A stretch of DNA of 64,000 bases from an uncultured Oscillospiraceae bacterium (GCA_947626315.1 CANQRQ010000007.1:1-64000); one strand, 5' to 3'. Shown: positions 7,773-16,332, numbered from the stretch's first letter. The notes: generated from the letters alone by a model not told the origin. Translations and numbers: made by a program.

Positions 7773-7794
7773 CCTCCCGCAAAACGGCGGGAGG
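7773..7794 (+). terminator. Hairpin after the TetR gene, possible weak terminator
   Basis: CCTCCCGC (7773-7780) pairs with GCGGGAGG (7787-7794). There is no U-tract, so it may be an attenuator or incidental, and read-through to rsmI is possible. Confidence 0.3.
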
Positions 7795-7868
7795 CCGGGT
7801 CCGGTTACTACTCTGTCCGGGCATAGCTCCGGGGAAAGGATGGCCTGCCGGCGGCAGGCGGTGGCGGA

Positions 7869-8747
7869 ATGGACGAGGCGAACGCGCCGGGCACTCTCTA
7901 TATCGTGGCGACCCCCATCGGCAACGCCGGGGATATGTCCCCCCGTGGGGCGCGAATCCTAGCGGAGGCGGACCTGATCGCGGCGGAGGACACCCGCCGC
8001 TCCATGGTGCTGCTGAACAAGCTGGGCATTCGGGGGAAGCTGGTCTCCAACCATAAATTCAACGAGCACGGCCGGGCCGCCGCCTTTGTCAGCGAGCTGC
8101 AGGCGGGGAAGAGCGTTGCCGTCATCACGGACGCAGGCACCCCCTGTATCTCGGACCCGGGCAGCGAGCTGGTCAACGCCGCCGTGGCCGCGGGAATCCG
8201 GGTGGTGGGCGTCCCCGGCTGCTGCGCGGCGGTCACGGCCCTGTCCGTCTCCGGCTTTGACCTGCGCAGCTTCACCTTTTGCGGCTTCTTTCCCCGGGAA
8301 AATCCGGAGCGGAAAAAGCTGCTGGAGCGCCTGCGCCGGGGGGACTGCCGCACCTTCGCCCTCTATGAATCCCCCAAGCGGATCATGGACCTGGTGGATT
8401 TCTTCCTCCAGGAGGGGGCGGTCTGCCGGATGTGCCTGTGCAACGACCTGACCAAGCTGCACGAGGCCTGCTTCCGGGGCAGCCCCGCCCAGGTGAAGGA
8501 GCAGCTGCTGGCCAAGGGGAACTACGACAAGGGCGAATACGCGGTAGTGCTGGAGATCGACCCTTCCTACTTTTTCAAAAAGGAGGAGCACCTGGTCTCC
8601 CCCGAGGCGCTGCTGGTGGACGCCATGGTTTCCGGCGGCCTGGGCAGCAGGGACGCGGTGGCCGCCGTCCTGGCGGACGAGAACAACTCTTACGGCAAGA
8701 ATGAGCTGAAGGCCGCGGCCCTGCGGCTGAAGAAGCTGTTTGACTGA
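7869..8747 (+). CDS. rsmI: 16S rRNA (cytidine-1402 2'-O)-methyltransferase
   Basis: RsmI methylates the ribose of C1402 in the decoding centre of 16S rRNA using SAM. The 292-residue protein has the tetrapyrrole-methylase fold: LYIVATPIGNAGDMSPRGARIL at the start, EDTRRSMVLLNKLGI, NHKFNE, then VITDAGTPCISDPGSELV and VVGVPGCCAAVTALSVSGF. All are hallmark RsmI segments. The length agrees with the family. The start at ATG 7869 has only a weak upstream purine stretch. The next gene begins 10 nt downstream, so the two are probably co-transcribed. Confidence 0.95.
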   Translation: MDEANAPGTLYIVATPIGNAGDMSPRGARILAEADLIAAEDTRRSMVLLNKLGIRGKLVSNHKFNEHGRAAAFVSELQAGKSVAVITDAGTPCISDPGSELVNAAVAAGIRVVGVPGCCAAVTALSVSGFDLRSFTFCGFFPRENPERKKLLERLRRGDCRTFALYESPKRIMDLVDFFLQEGAVCRMCLCNDLTKLHEACFRGSPAQVKEQLLAKGNYDKGEYAVVLEIDPSYFFKKEEHLVSPEALLVDAMVSGGLGSRDAVAAVLADENNSYGKNELKAAALRLKKLFD

Positions 8748-8757
8748 GGGGCGCGCC

Positions 8758-9932
8758 ATGGCGGAAGAGACAAGGACCTCCAACCTGACAAGGGACCTGG
8801 AGGCGGCGCTGGGCTTGCTCTCCAAGGCGGTGCTGAGCCAGCCCATCGCGCCGGAACTGGACAGCCGGGTGGACATCCGGCCCCTGAAGCTCCGGGGCCG
8901 GGACCTCTATCAGATCGAGCGCTTTCGGGACAGCAAGGCTTTCCACCAGAACGTGGACGGGGAGGAGCTGCTGCGGATCTTCGCCCGGGAGCTGGACGGC
9001 CGCTACCGGCAGGCCCTGCTGGTCAGCGGCGGGGAGAGCGTTCAGTACAGCCTCCGGCGCAGCGGGCTCTATAAACGCAGCGGCCGCGCCGCGGTGCCCG
9101 CCCCCGGCGGCGGCGCCGGGAGCCATAACCGGGAGAAGGAGTATATTCTCCGGGAGGGGGAAAATATTCCCGCCCTGGTGGATCTGGGCGTGTTCACCCC
9201 GGATTTTCATATCGTCAAAGCCAAGTACGACAAATATAAGCAGATCAACCGCTTTGTGGAGCTGGTGGACCAGGCCCTGGCGGGCCGGGAGCGGCGGCCC
9301 TGGACCATTCGGACTTCGGCTGCGGCAAATCCTACCTGACCTTCATTCTCTATTATTATTTTACCGTCAAACTGGGCGTAGAGGCCCGGATCATCGGCTA
9401 TGACCTGAAGGAGGACGTGGTGGCCAACTGCAGCCGGATCGCGGAGAAGTACGGCTACGAGGGTCTGCGCTTCGTCCGCGCCGATGTGAGCCGGGACGCG
9501 CTGTACGACCAGAAGGTGGATATGGTGGTCACGCTCCACGCCTGCGACACCGCCACCGACTATGCGCTGCACTTCGCGGTGGAGCACGGCGCGGAGTACA
9601 TCTTCTCCGTCCCCTGCTGCCAGCACGAGATCAACAGCAGCATCCGAAAGGGCGGGGAGCTGGACATTTTCCTCCGCCACGGCCTGGTGAAGGAGCGCAT
9701 GTCCGCCCTGCTGACGGACTCCATCCGGGCCAACATTCTGGAGGACCTGGGCTACCGGGTGGACCTGATCGAGTTCACGGATTTTGAACACTCCCCGAAA
9801 AACCTGATGATCCGCGCCCGGTATACCGGGAAGAAGGGGACCGAAGGCCGGGCCCTGGCCGCAGAGCTGGCAGATCGCTACGGCTTTGAGCAGACGCTGC
9901 TGCGGCTGAGCCGGGAGGACGACCCATCCTGA
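8758..9932 (+). pseudogene. SAM-dependent methyltransferase (Methyltransf_32-like), frameshifted
   Basis: Begins at ATG 8758 with a GAGGGG site, 10 nt after rsmI. Residues 1 to about 180 hold the N-terminal domain (DIRPLKLRGRDLYQIERF, then FHIVKAKYDKYKQINRFVEL). The SAM-binding motif is split: the first frame reads GRERRPWTI and then derails, while another frame continues DFGCGKSYLTFILYYY. One missing base (a T) at 9310/9311 would restore ILDFGCGKSYL. The second part has VDMVVTLHACDTATDYAL and FSVPCCQHEINSSI, typical of this RNA-methyltransferase-like family. It is either a recent frameshift or a sequencing error, since everything else is well preserved. Confidence 0.8.
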
Positions 9933-9945
9933 AGCTTATTTCAAT

Positions 9946-10424
9946 AAAAAGGGACTGTAGCAAAACGAGAAGTCGAGCTACAGTCCCTTGTTTTGTTAAA
10001 GGAAGGAAAAAATTTTTCGAAGATAAACGAAAGTTTACCGCAGGAAAGATTACCTTCTCAGTTCGTCTCCTTTGGTCACCAGCGGGAACTAGGCTTTGTC
10101 TCTTGGTGGCTTTGTTCGCTTTCTTTGCCTTGCCGCAAAGAAAGCGAACCGAAAGAAAAGGCACCCGGGGATGTTTCCCCGGGGCCCCTCTGGGAGCAGG
10201 GTACGGCAGACCCGTTCTCTGGTCGCCCTTTGTCTTTCCTGCAGGTTTACCCCGGTGCAGACACTGGCAGAAGTCGCTCTTGCGGTCGCACGCACATACC
10301 TGCAAGGCTCGCCGGGCACTTGTTTCCTCCTATAAACTTTCGTTTATCTTAGAATAGCGTTTGCCTTTCTTTAACACAAACAAGGGGCTGCAGCTCAACT
10401 TCTCGTTTTGCTGCAGCCCTTTTT
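9946..10424. repeat. Foldback (MITE-like) element with about 90-bp inverted ends
   Basis: The left end (9946-10037) and right end (about 10332-10424) are inverted copies with roughly 85% match by eye; the innermost 18 bases (TAAACTTTCGTTTATCTT) are identical. Each end itself folds: 9951-9961 with 9977-9987, and 10385-10394 with 10410-10419, both with 15-nt loops. The centre has another perfect 14-bp hairpin (10114-10127/10136-10149) and a GC-rich one (10164-10171/10176-10183). No frame looks coding. It fills the 500-base gap between the methyltransferase and the repressor gene. The end hairpins, each followed by T-runs outward, can also act as terminators. Confidence 0.75.
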
Positions 10425-10432
10425 GGCCAGCC

Positions 10433-11131
10433 TTATGATTCCTGCCGCAGGACCTTCCCCAGCACCCGCAGGGGCAGCTCCGGCGAGATTACAATGTCCT
10501 CATAGCGAGGGTTCAGCGAGTGCAGCGCCATCCGGTCCTTCAGCGCCACCAGCTGCTTTAAGTACGCGTTGCCGTCGTAGAGAAAAATGCCGATCTCCCC
10601 GGTCATCAGGCTGCGCTGCTGGCGGACCCAGACGGTCTGCCCGTCGTGAAAGACAGGCTCCATGCTGTCCCCCGCCACGCGGACGCCGAAATTGGCCCCC
10701 TCGGGCACCTGGGCGCCCACCTCCACCATCTCGTAATCCTCCCCGTCCAGGAACTGGCCCGTGCCGGCGGAGACGGCCAAGGAGTACAGCGGCAGGTTCC
10801 GCAGCCGGACCGGGGCCTCCTCCCGCAGGGCGTAGCGGCCGCTCTCCCGCAGCAGCTGGATATACTCCATGGCCCGCCGGCGGCCCTCCCGGTTGAGCCC
10901 GTCCAGCAGCCCGCCGCTCCCGTCGGTGAAGACGCCCCGGATATCCTCGATCTCCAGCGCCTGGCAGAGGGCCAGGAACTGCCGGGCATTGGGAAGCGTG
11001 GCCCCGTTCTCCCATTTGGACAGGGCCTGGTTGGTCACGGAAAAGCCCGCCTCCCGCAGACGCGAGGCCAGCTCTGCCTGGCTCAGCCCCAGCTCCCGCC
11101 GGTGTTTGGCCAGGATCTCTCCAAATTTCAT
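10433..11131 (-). CDS. XRE-type repressor with S24 (LexA/UmuD-like) peptidase domain
   Basis: A 232-residue self-cleaving repressor. The N-terminal HTH (residues 1-60: MKFGEILAKHRRELGLSQAE, then VTNQALSKWENGATLPN) is joined to a C-terminal S24 peptidase domain with Ser156 in VAGDSMEPVF and Lys192 in NAYLKQL, the LexA catalytic pair. An Ala122-Gly123 in VSAGTGQF is the likely autocleavage bond. The start at 11131 follows GGGGGAGGAG; an in-frame ATG further upstream lies beyond the -10 box. It is divergent from a Y-family polymerase and matched 16-bp repeats lie between them. By analogy it represses the polymerase until DNA damage triggers RecA-assisted cleavage; this is inference. Confidence 0.88.
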   Translation of the reverse strand: MKFGEILAKHRRELGLSQAELASRLREAGFSVTNQALSKWENGATLPNARQFLALCQALEIEDIRGVFTDGSGGLLDGLNREGRRRAMEYIQLLRESGRYALREEAPVRLRNLPLYSLAVSAGTGQFLDGEDYEMVEVGAQVPEGANFGVRVAGDSMEPVFHDGQTVWVRQQRSLMTGEIGIFLYDGNAYLKQLVALKDRMALHSLNPRYEDIVISPELPLRVLGKVLRQES

Positions 11132-11164
11132 AGCGCTCCTCCCCCTTTGTCTGTTTTTATCTGT

Positions 11165-11193
11165 ATTATACACGCCCTTGGCTCCAATTTCAA
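11165..11193 (-). promoter_or_regulatory. Sigma-A promoter of the S24 repressor
   Basis: On the minus strand: TTGAAA (11188-11193), 17 nt, TATAAT (11165-11170), 34 nt upstream of the ATG. Confidence 0.75.
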
Positions 11194-11200
11194 GTCTAAT

Positions 11201-11279
11201 TTCTCCTAAAAAGATAAAATTTCCTCTTTACTTGTCTTGTTGAGCGTATTATAATGGCCTTACTATCTTTTTAGGAGAA
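11201..11279. promoter_or_regulatory. Paired 16-bp operators between repressor and polymerase genes
   Basis: TTCTCCTAAAAAGATA (11201-11216) reappears as its exact reverse complement at 11264-11279. The left copy lies just upstream of the repressor -35 box; the right copy lies between the polymerase -10 box and its start codon and includes its AGGAG ribosome-binding site. The symmetry suggests binding by the divergently encoded repressor at both promoters, possibly with looping. Confidence 0.65.
11227..11255 (+). promoter_or_regulatory. Sigma-A promoter of the Y-family polymerase
   Basis: TTTACT (11227-11232), 17 nt, TATAAT (11250-11255), lying between the two 16-bp operator copies. Confidence 0.65.
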
Positions 11280-11284
11280 TTGCT

Positions 11285-12463
11285 ATGGACCGTGTCATTC
11301 TGCATTCGGATATCAACGCCTGTTACGTGAATATTGAGCTGTTGTATAACCCTGAGCTCCGGGGGCGGCCTCTGGCCGTCTGTGGGGACCAGGAGAGCCG
11401 CCGGGGCATTATCCTGGCCAAGGACGAGCTGGCCAAAAGGGCCGGCGTCCGCACCGGCATGGCCATCTGGCAGGCCCGGCGCCTCTGCCCCGGCCTGCAG
11501 CTGATCCAGCCCCATTTTGAGCGCTACCGCAAGCTGTCCCGGCAGGTGCGGGAGATCTACTTGCAGTACACCGACCTGTGCGAACCCTTCGGCCTGGACG
11601 AGTGCTGGCTGGATCTCAGCGGCTGCCTGGGCCGGGAGGACGGGGAGCGGACCGCCCAGGAGATCCGGGCGCGGGTGCGCCGGGAGACAGGGCTCACGGT
11701 GAGCGTGGGCGTCTCCTGGAACAAGGTCTTCGCCAAGCTGGGCTCGGACTACAAAAAGCCCGACGCCGTCACGGTGATCAGCCGGGCCAACTACCGCTCC
11801 CTGGTCTGGCCCCTGCCGGCCTCGGACCTGCTGATGGTGGGGCAGAGCACCGCCGCCGCCCTGGCCCACATGGGCATCCGCAGCATCGGCGAGCTGGCAG
11901 CGGCGGACCCGGAACTGCTCCGCCGGCGGCTGGGGACCGGCGGCCCCCTGCTACACGCCTACGCCAACGGCCTGGACCGGAGCCCGGTGCGCCGGGAGGA
12001 GGATTTCCCGCCGCCTAAGTCCGTGGGCAGCAGCACCACCACGCCCCGGGACCTGGTGAGCGACCACGAGGTCTACCGGACCTTCATGGCCCTGGCGGAG
12101 AACGTGGGGGCCCGGCTTCGGGCGGCGGGCTGCTGCTGCCGGGGGCTGGAGATCGAGTTGCGGGGGGCAGACCTGCGCTGGAGCCGGCACCGGACGCGGC
12201 TGGACCAGCCGGAGGACTCCACGGCCCGGCTGCTCCGCTGCGCCATGGAGCTCTTCCGTCAGTGCCACCGCTGGCCCGATCCGCTGCACAGCCTGGGTCT
12301 GCGGGCGCTGGACCTGGTCCCCGCCGGGTCCCCCTGCCAGCTGAGCCTCTTTTCCGACGTGAACGACGGCGCCCGCCTCCGCTCCCTGGACACGGCCCTG
12401 GACACGATCCGGGGCAAATACGGCCGGGACAGCGTCCATCGCGGCGGCGCCGGGGAGCTGTAG
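11285..12463 (+). CDS. dinB: Y-family DNA polymerase (Pol IV/UmuC-like)
   Basis: An error-prone translesion polymerase of 392 residues. The palm motifs are intact: HSDINACYVNIE (Asp9), GLDECWLDLSG (Asp105 and Glu106, the metal ligands) and SVGVSWNKVFAKLGSDYKKPD. The helix-hairpin-helix region (LLMVGQSTAAALAHMGIRSIGELA) and a little-finger domain (SVGSSTTTPRDLVSDHEVYR onward) follow. There is no obvious beta-clamp motif at the C-terminus, although QLSLF (about residue 354) fits a clamp-binding peptide. An AGGAG site is 8 nt before the ATG. Regulation by the divergent S24 repressor makes it a likely DNA-damage-inducible gene. Confidence 0.92.
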   Translation: MDRVILHSDINACYVNIELLYNPELRGRPLAVCGDQESRRGIILAKDELAKRAGVRTGMAIWQARRLCPGLQLIQPHFERYRKLSRQVREIYLQYTDLCEPFGLDECWLDLSGCLGREDGERTAQEIRARVRRETGLTVSVGVSWNKVFAKLGSDYKKPDAVTVISRANYRSLVWPLPASDLLMVGQSTAAALAHMGIRSIGELAAADPELLRRRLGTGGPLLHAYANGLDRSPVRREEDFPPPKSVGSSTTTPRDLVSDHEVYRTFMALAENVGARLRAAGCCCRGLEIELRGADLRWSRHRTRLDQPEDSTARLLRCAMELFRQCHRWPDPLHSLGLRALDLVPAGSPCQLSLFSDVNDGARLRSLDTALDTIRGKYGRDSVHRGGAGEL

Positions 12464-12485
12464 CTGAAGCGTATTTTGTTCTCTC

Positions 12486-12514
12486 TTGCCCATCTGTCAA
12501 ATCTATGGTACAAT
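12486..12514 (+). promoter_or_regulatory. Sigma-A promoter of galKT
   Basis: TTGCCC (12486-12491), 17 nt, TACAAT (12509-12514), 77 nt upstream of the galK start. Confidence 0.6.
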
Positions 12515-12591
12515 CCTATGGACAACAACAGAGAGAGGGCTTTCTTCATCTGTCCCCTATTCTCTTTCATTCCAATCTGGAGGCTGTGCCT

Positions 12592-13773
12592 ATGTATGAA
12601 GATTTGAAACAGCGCTTTGCCGCCTGCTATGGGCGGCAGCCCCACTTTGTTTTCACCGCCCCCGGCCGCACCGAGCTGGGCGGCAACCACACGGACCATC
12701 AGCTGGGCCTGGTGCTGGCCGGCGCCGTCAGCGCCGAGATCGCCGCCGCCGTGGCCCCCAACGGCCGGGACGAGATCTGCCTTCAGTCTGACGGCTTTCC
12801 CCCCTGCCGCATTGGCTTGGATGACCTGGCGCCCCGGGAGGACGAGCGGGAGACCACCGCCGCCCTGATCCGGGGCGTGGCCGCCGGCTTCGCGGCCCTG
12901 GGGCATCCGGTCCCCGGCTTCGACGCCTGCGTGCAGTCCTCTGTCCTGCCCGGCAGCGGGCTGTCCTCCTCCGCGGCCTTTGAGGTGCTCCTGGGCACCG
13001 TGCTCAACCAGCTGACTGGCTGCGGCCTGAATGCGCTGGAGATCGCCCGGATCGGCCAGCAGGCGGAGAACCGGTACTTCGGCAAGCCCTGCGGCCTGTT
13101 GGACCAGACCGCCTGCGCCGTAGGCGGCATCATCGCCGTGGACTTTGCGGACCCGGAGCGGCCGCTGGTGGAGCCGGTCCCCTTCGATTTTGCCTCCGCC
13201 GGTTACGCCCTCTGCTTTGTGGACAGCGGCGCCTCCCACGCGGACCTCACCGCCGACTACGCCTCCATCCCCCAGGAACTGGCCGCACTCTGCCGGGCCC
13301 TGGGGCAGGAGCACCTGCGCCGGATCCCCGAGGAGCTCTTTTACACCCGCATCGGCGAGGCCCGCGCCGCCGCCGGCGACCGGGCAGTGCTCCGGGCGGT
13401 CCACATCTATGAGGAGAACAAGCGGGTGCGGAAGCAGACCGCTGCCCTGAAAACCGGGGATTTTGAGGCCTTTCTGGACCTGGTGGGCCAGTCCGGCCGC
13501 TCCTCCTGGATGTATCTGCAAAACGTCCTTCCCGCGGGCAGCGGCGCGCGCCAGGCCCTGGGCTTCACCCTGGCCCTGACGGAGCATCTGCTCCGGGGCC
13601 GGGGCGCCTGCCGGGTCCACGGCGGGGGCTTCGCCGGGGCGGTTCAGGCCTATGTGCCCCTGGAGGGGCTGGAGGCCTTCCGGCGGGAGCTGGAGCGGGT
13701 GCTGGGCTCCGGCTGCTGCCATGTGCTCTCTATCCGCTCTCAAGGCGGCGTATTAGAGGAGGTGCTGGTATGA
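12592..13773 (+). CDS. galK: Galactokinase
   Basis: Phosphorylates galactose to galactose-1-phosphate with ATP (Leloir pathway, cytosol). The 393 residues match the family. The substrate signature GRTELGGNHTDHQ (25-37) replaces the commoner GRVNLIGEHTDY but keeps its pattern. The GHMP phosphate-binding motif is VLPGSGLSSSAAFE (118-131) and the C-terminal GHMP motif is CRVHGGGFAGAVQAY. A GGAGG site precedes the ATG at 12592; an in-frame ATG 29 codons upstream overlaps the promoter. The gene overlaps galT by four bases (ATGA), indicating translational coupling. Confidence 0.94.
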   Translation: MYEDLKQRFAACYGRQPHFVFTAPGRTELGGNHTDHQLGLVLAGAVSAEIAAAVAPNGRDEICLQSDGFPPCRIGLDDLAPREDERETTAALIRGVAAGFAALGHPVPGFDACVQSSVLPGSGLSSSAAFEVLLGTVLNQLTGCGLNALEIARIGQQAENRYFGKPCGLLDQTACAVGGIIAVDFADPERPLVEPVPFDFASAGYALCFVDSGASHADLTADYASIPQELAALCRALGQEHLRRIPEELFYTRIGEARAAAGDRAVLRAVHIYEENKRVRKQTAALKTGDFEAFLDLVGQSGRSSWMYLQNVLPAGSGARQALGFTLALTEHLLRGRGACRVHGGGFAGAVQAYVPLEGLEAFRRELERVLGSGCCHVLSIRSQGGVLEEVLV

Positions 13774-15272
13774 TAAATGTAAAGACTTATCTGGACGCGC
13801 TGATCGCTTACGCCCTGGACAAGGGGCTTATCCGGCCGGAGGACCGGATCTATGTCTTTAACCGGCTGCTGGAGATTTTGGGGCTGGATGAGGCCCCCGG
13901 CGGCGGGGAGCCGGTCTCCCTGCCTCTGGAGGAGCTGCTGGCCGCTTTGACGGAAGACGCCGTCTCCCGCGGCCGCATCGACGGCGGCCCCGCCGCCCGG
14001 GACCTGTTTGACACCAAGCTCATGGGCGCGCTGACCCCCTTCCCCCATGAGGTGCAGGCCCGCTTCGCCGACCTGTACGCCCAGAGCCCCCGGGCCGCCA
14101 CGGACTGGTATTATACCTTCAGCTGCGACACCAACTACATCCGGCGGGACCGGATCAAAAAAGACCTCCGCTGGGTCTATGACAGCGAATACGGCCCCCT
14201 GGACATCACCATCAACCTCTCCAAGCCGGAGAAGGACCCCCGGGATATTGCCGCCGCCCGCCTGGCCCCGCCCTCGGGCTACCCGAAATGCCTGCTCTGC
14301 CCGGAGAACGAGGGCTATGCCGGGCATCTGAACCACCCCGCCCGGCAGAACCTGCGGCTGATCCCTCTGCAGATCGCCGGGGAGCCCTGGTACTGGCAGT
14401 ACTCCCCCTATGTGTACTACAACGAGCACTGCATCGTGCTCAGCGCCCAGCACGGCCCCATGCGGATCGACCGGGGCGCTTTCGAGAAGCTGTTGGACTT
14501 TGTCCGGCAGTACCCCCACTACTTCCTGGGCTCCAACGCGGACCTGCCCATTGTGGGCGGCTCCATCCTGAGCCACGAGCATTTCCAGGGCGGGCACTAC
14601 TCCTTTGCCATGGAGAAGGCCACCGTGGAGCGGGAGCTCCGCTTCCGGGGCTATGAGGACCTGCGCGCCGGGCTGGTCAAGTGGCCCCTGTCCGTCATCC
14701 GGCTCACCGGGGCGGACCCGGCCCGTCTGGCGGAGCTGGCGGAGAAGATCCTGCTCTGCTGGCGGGGCTACAGCGACGAATCCGCCCAAATCTTCGCCTT
14801 CACCGACGGCACGCCCCACAACACCATCACCCCCATCGCCCGGCGGCAGGGGGAGGATTACCAGCTGGACCTGGTGCTGCGCAACAACCTGACCACGGAG
14901 GAGTATCCTCTGGGGCTCTTCCACCCCCACCCGGAGCTGCACCACATCAAAAAAGAGAACATCGGCCTGATCGAGGTCATGGGTCTGGCGGTGCTCCCCT
15001 CCCGGCTCAAAACCGAGCTGGAGGCTTTGAAGGAAGCCCTGCTCAGCGGCGCCGATCTGGACGCCGACCCCCGGACCGCCTCCCACGCCGCCTGGGCCCG
15101 GGAGCTTCTGACCCGGTACCGTTTTACGGCGGACAATGCGGAAGAGATCCTCCGCCGGGAGGTGGGCGCCGTGTTCACCCGGGTCCTGGAGGACGCCGGG
15201 GTATACAAGCGCACGCCGGAGGGCGCCGCCGCCTTCCTCCGCTTCATCGCCGCGGTCAACGGCGAAAATTAA
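13770..15272 (+). CDS. galT: UDP-glucose-hexose-1-phosphate uridylyltransferase, class 2
   Basis: Exchanges UMP between UDP-glucose and galactose-1-phosphate, giving glucose-1-phosphate and UDP-galactose. At 500 residues it belongs to the long Firmicute-type GalT, not the short E. coli type. Typical segments are DTNYIRRDRIKKDLRW, GYPKCLLCPENEGYAGHLNHPARQNLR, and the active-site region GGSILSHEHFQGGHYSFAME, with the His-Glu-His-Phe-Gln nucleophile motif. It overlaps galK by four bases and a strong terminator follows. There is no galE in the window. Confidence 0.95.
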   Translation: MINVKTYLDALIAYALDKGLIRPEDRIYVFNRLLEILGLDEAPGGGEPVSLPLEELLAALTEDAVSRGRIDGGPAARDLFDTKLMGALTPFPHEVQARFADLYAQSPRAATDWYYTFSCDTNYIRRDRIKKDLRWVYDSEYGPLDITINLSKPEKDPRDIAAARLAPPSGYPKCLLCPENEGYAGHLNHPARQNLRLIPLQIAGEPWYWQYSPYVYYNEHCIVLSAQHGPMRIDRGAFEKLLDFVRQYPHYFLGSNADLPIVGGSILSHEHFQGGHYSFAMEKATVERELRFRGYEDLRAGLVKWPLSVIRLTGADPARLAELAEKILLCWRGYSDESAQIFAFTDGTPHNTITPIARRQGEDYQLDLVLRNNLTTEEYPLGLFHPHPELHHIKKENIGLIEVMGLAVLPSRLKTELEALKEALLSGADLDADPRTASHAAWARELLTRYRFTADNAEEILRREVGAVFTRVLEDAGVYKRTPEGAAAFLRFIAAVNGEN

Positions 15273-15295
15273 ACCGGGCTCTCCCCCAGACAGCT

Positions 15296-15345
15296 AATCC
15301 CCCGCGTCCGGACAAGTATTGCAGTCCGGCGCGGGGGATTTTTTC
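15296..15345 (+). terminator. Terminator of galKT
   Basis: AATCCCCCGCG (15296-15306) pairs with CGCGGGGGATT, with TCCGGA/TCCGG extending the stem, followed by TTTTTT. Confidence 0.85.
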
Positions 15346-15365
15346 ATTTTCCCGCAAAATACCCC

Positions 15366-15396
15366 TTGACAGATTATACTATGTATTGTATAGTAT
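15366..15396 (+). promoter_or_regulatory. Promoter and probable PadR operator
   Basis: A perfect TTGACA (15366-15371), 17 nt, TATAGT (15389-15394). The inverted repeat ATACTAT (15376-15382), 7 nt, ATAGTAT (15390-15396) covers the spacer and -10 box. PadR-type regulators commonly bind such dyads to control their own operon. Confidence 0.75.
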
Positions 15397-15416
15397 TATG
15401 CGTCAGGAGGGATTCT

Positions 15417-15737
15417 ATGGATAAGCAGCTCAAGCGCGGCCTGCTGGACGCCTGCGTTCTGGCCGCCATCAAGGATCAGGATTCCTACGGCTATCAGATC
15501 ATCAAGGACGTCAGCCCCTATGTGGAGATTTCGGAGTCCACGCTGTACCCCATTCTCCGGCGGCTGGAGGCGGCCCGCTGCCTGACGGTGCGCTCTGTGG
15601 AGCACAACGGCCGTCTGCGGAAGTATTACCGCATCACGCCGGCGGGGCTGGAGCGGATCGAGGCCTTTAAGGAGGACTGGAAGGAAATTCAGGCGATTTA
15701 CCGTTTTATTGTGCGAGAGGAGGCGCGGGATGAATAG
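15417..15737 (+). CDS. PadR-family transcriptional regulator
   Basis: A 106-residue winged-HTH regulator of the short PadR-s2 type. LKRGLLDACVLAAIKDQDSYGYQI is the classic N-terminal helix, followed by SESTLYPILRRLEAARCLT (recognition helix) and GRLRKYYRITPAGLER (wing). A GTCAGGAGGG site precedes the ATG at 15417. It overlaps the next gene by eight bases. The operon PadR, DUF1700, DUF4097 is a recurrent Firmicute unit, often linked to envelope stress; a dyad over the promoter suggests autoregulation. Confidence 0.93.
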   Translation: MDKQLKRGLLDACVLAAIKDQDSYGYQIIKDVSPYVEISESTLYPILRRLEAARCLTVRSVEHNGRLRKYYRITPAGLERIEAFKEDWKEIQAIYRFIVREEARDE

Positions 15738-16332
15738 AGACGCGTTTTTGGCCGCGGTGGCCGCCCGTCTGCAGGGCCTGCCCCCGGCAGACCTGCAGCG
15801 CTCCCTGGACTATTTCCGGGAGATGATCGATGACCGGATAGAGGACGGCATGAGCGAGGAAGAGGCCGTCTCCGCCCTGGGCAGCCCGGAGGAGGCTGCG
15901 GGCCGGATTTTGGAGGAGACGCCCCTGCCCCAGCTGGTCAAGGCCCGGCTGAAGCCCTCCCGGGCGCTGCGAGCCTGGGAGATCGTGCTGCTGGCGCTGG
16001 GCTCCCCGGTCTGGCTGCCCCTGGTGCTGGTGGGCCTGCTGCTGGCGCTGCTGGTCTATCTGCTGCTGGTGCTGTTTTTGCTGGTGTACTACACGCTGAA
16101 CCTGAGCGTCGGGGCCGTGTGCCTGGCCGGTCTCTGGCAGGCCGGAGGTCAGCTGTTCCAGGCCCGGCCGCTCCCGGCCCTCATGTGCCTGGGCACGGGC
16201 CTGGCCGCCGCCGGGCTCTTTATGCTGATGCTGCCGCTGGCCAAACAGGCCACCCTCTGGGACCTGGCCCTCTGGCGGCTCACGGGCCGGAAAATCAAGC
16301 GGATCTTCATCCGAAAGGGGGATTCGGCATGA
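15730..16332 (+). CDS. DUF1700 (HAAS) family membrane protein
   Basis: A 200-residue protein. The first 80 residues form the HAAS helical domain (MNRDAFLAAVAARLQGLPPA, then YFREMIDDRIEDGMSEEEAV and LGSPEEAAGRIL), which usually partners a PadR protein. Three or four hydrophobic segments follow (VWLPLVLVGLLLALLVYLLL; LNLSVGAVCLAGLW; LPALMCLGTGLAAAGLFMLM). It starts within the end of the PadR gene and overlaps the DUF4097 gene by ATGA. I infer that the HAAS domain binds the PadR regulator and couples it to the membrane. Confidence 0.88.
   Translation: MNRDAFLAAVAARLQGLPPADLQRSLDYFREMIDDRIEDGMSEEEAVSALGSPEEAAGRILEETPLPQLVKARLKPSRALRAWEIVLLALGSPVWLPLVLVGLLLALLVYLLLVLFLLVYYTLNLSVGAVCLAGLWQAGGQLFQARPLPALMCLGTGLAAAGLFMLMLPLAKQATLWDLALWRLTGRKIKRIFIRKGDSA

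Noticed and set aside
10096..10357. Overlapping small frames inside the foldback element
   Set aside because: They run through perfect inverted repeats in several frames at once, so the openness comes from the repeat structure.
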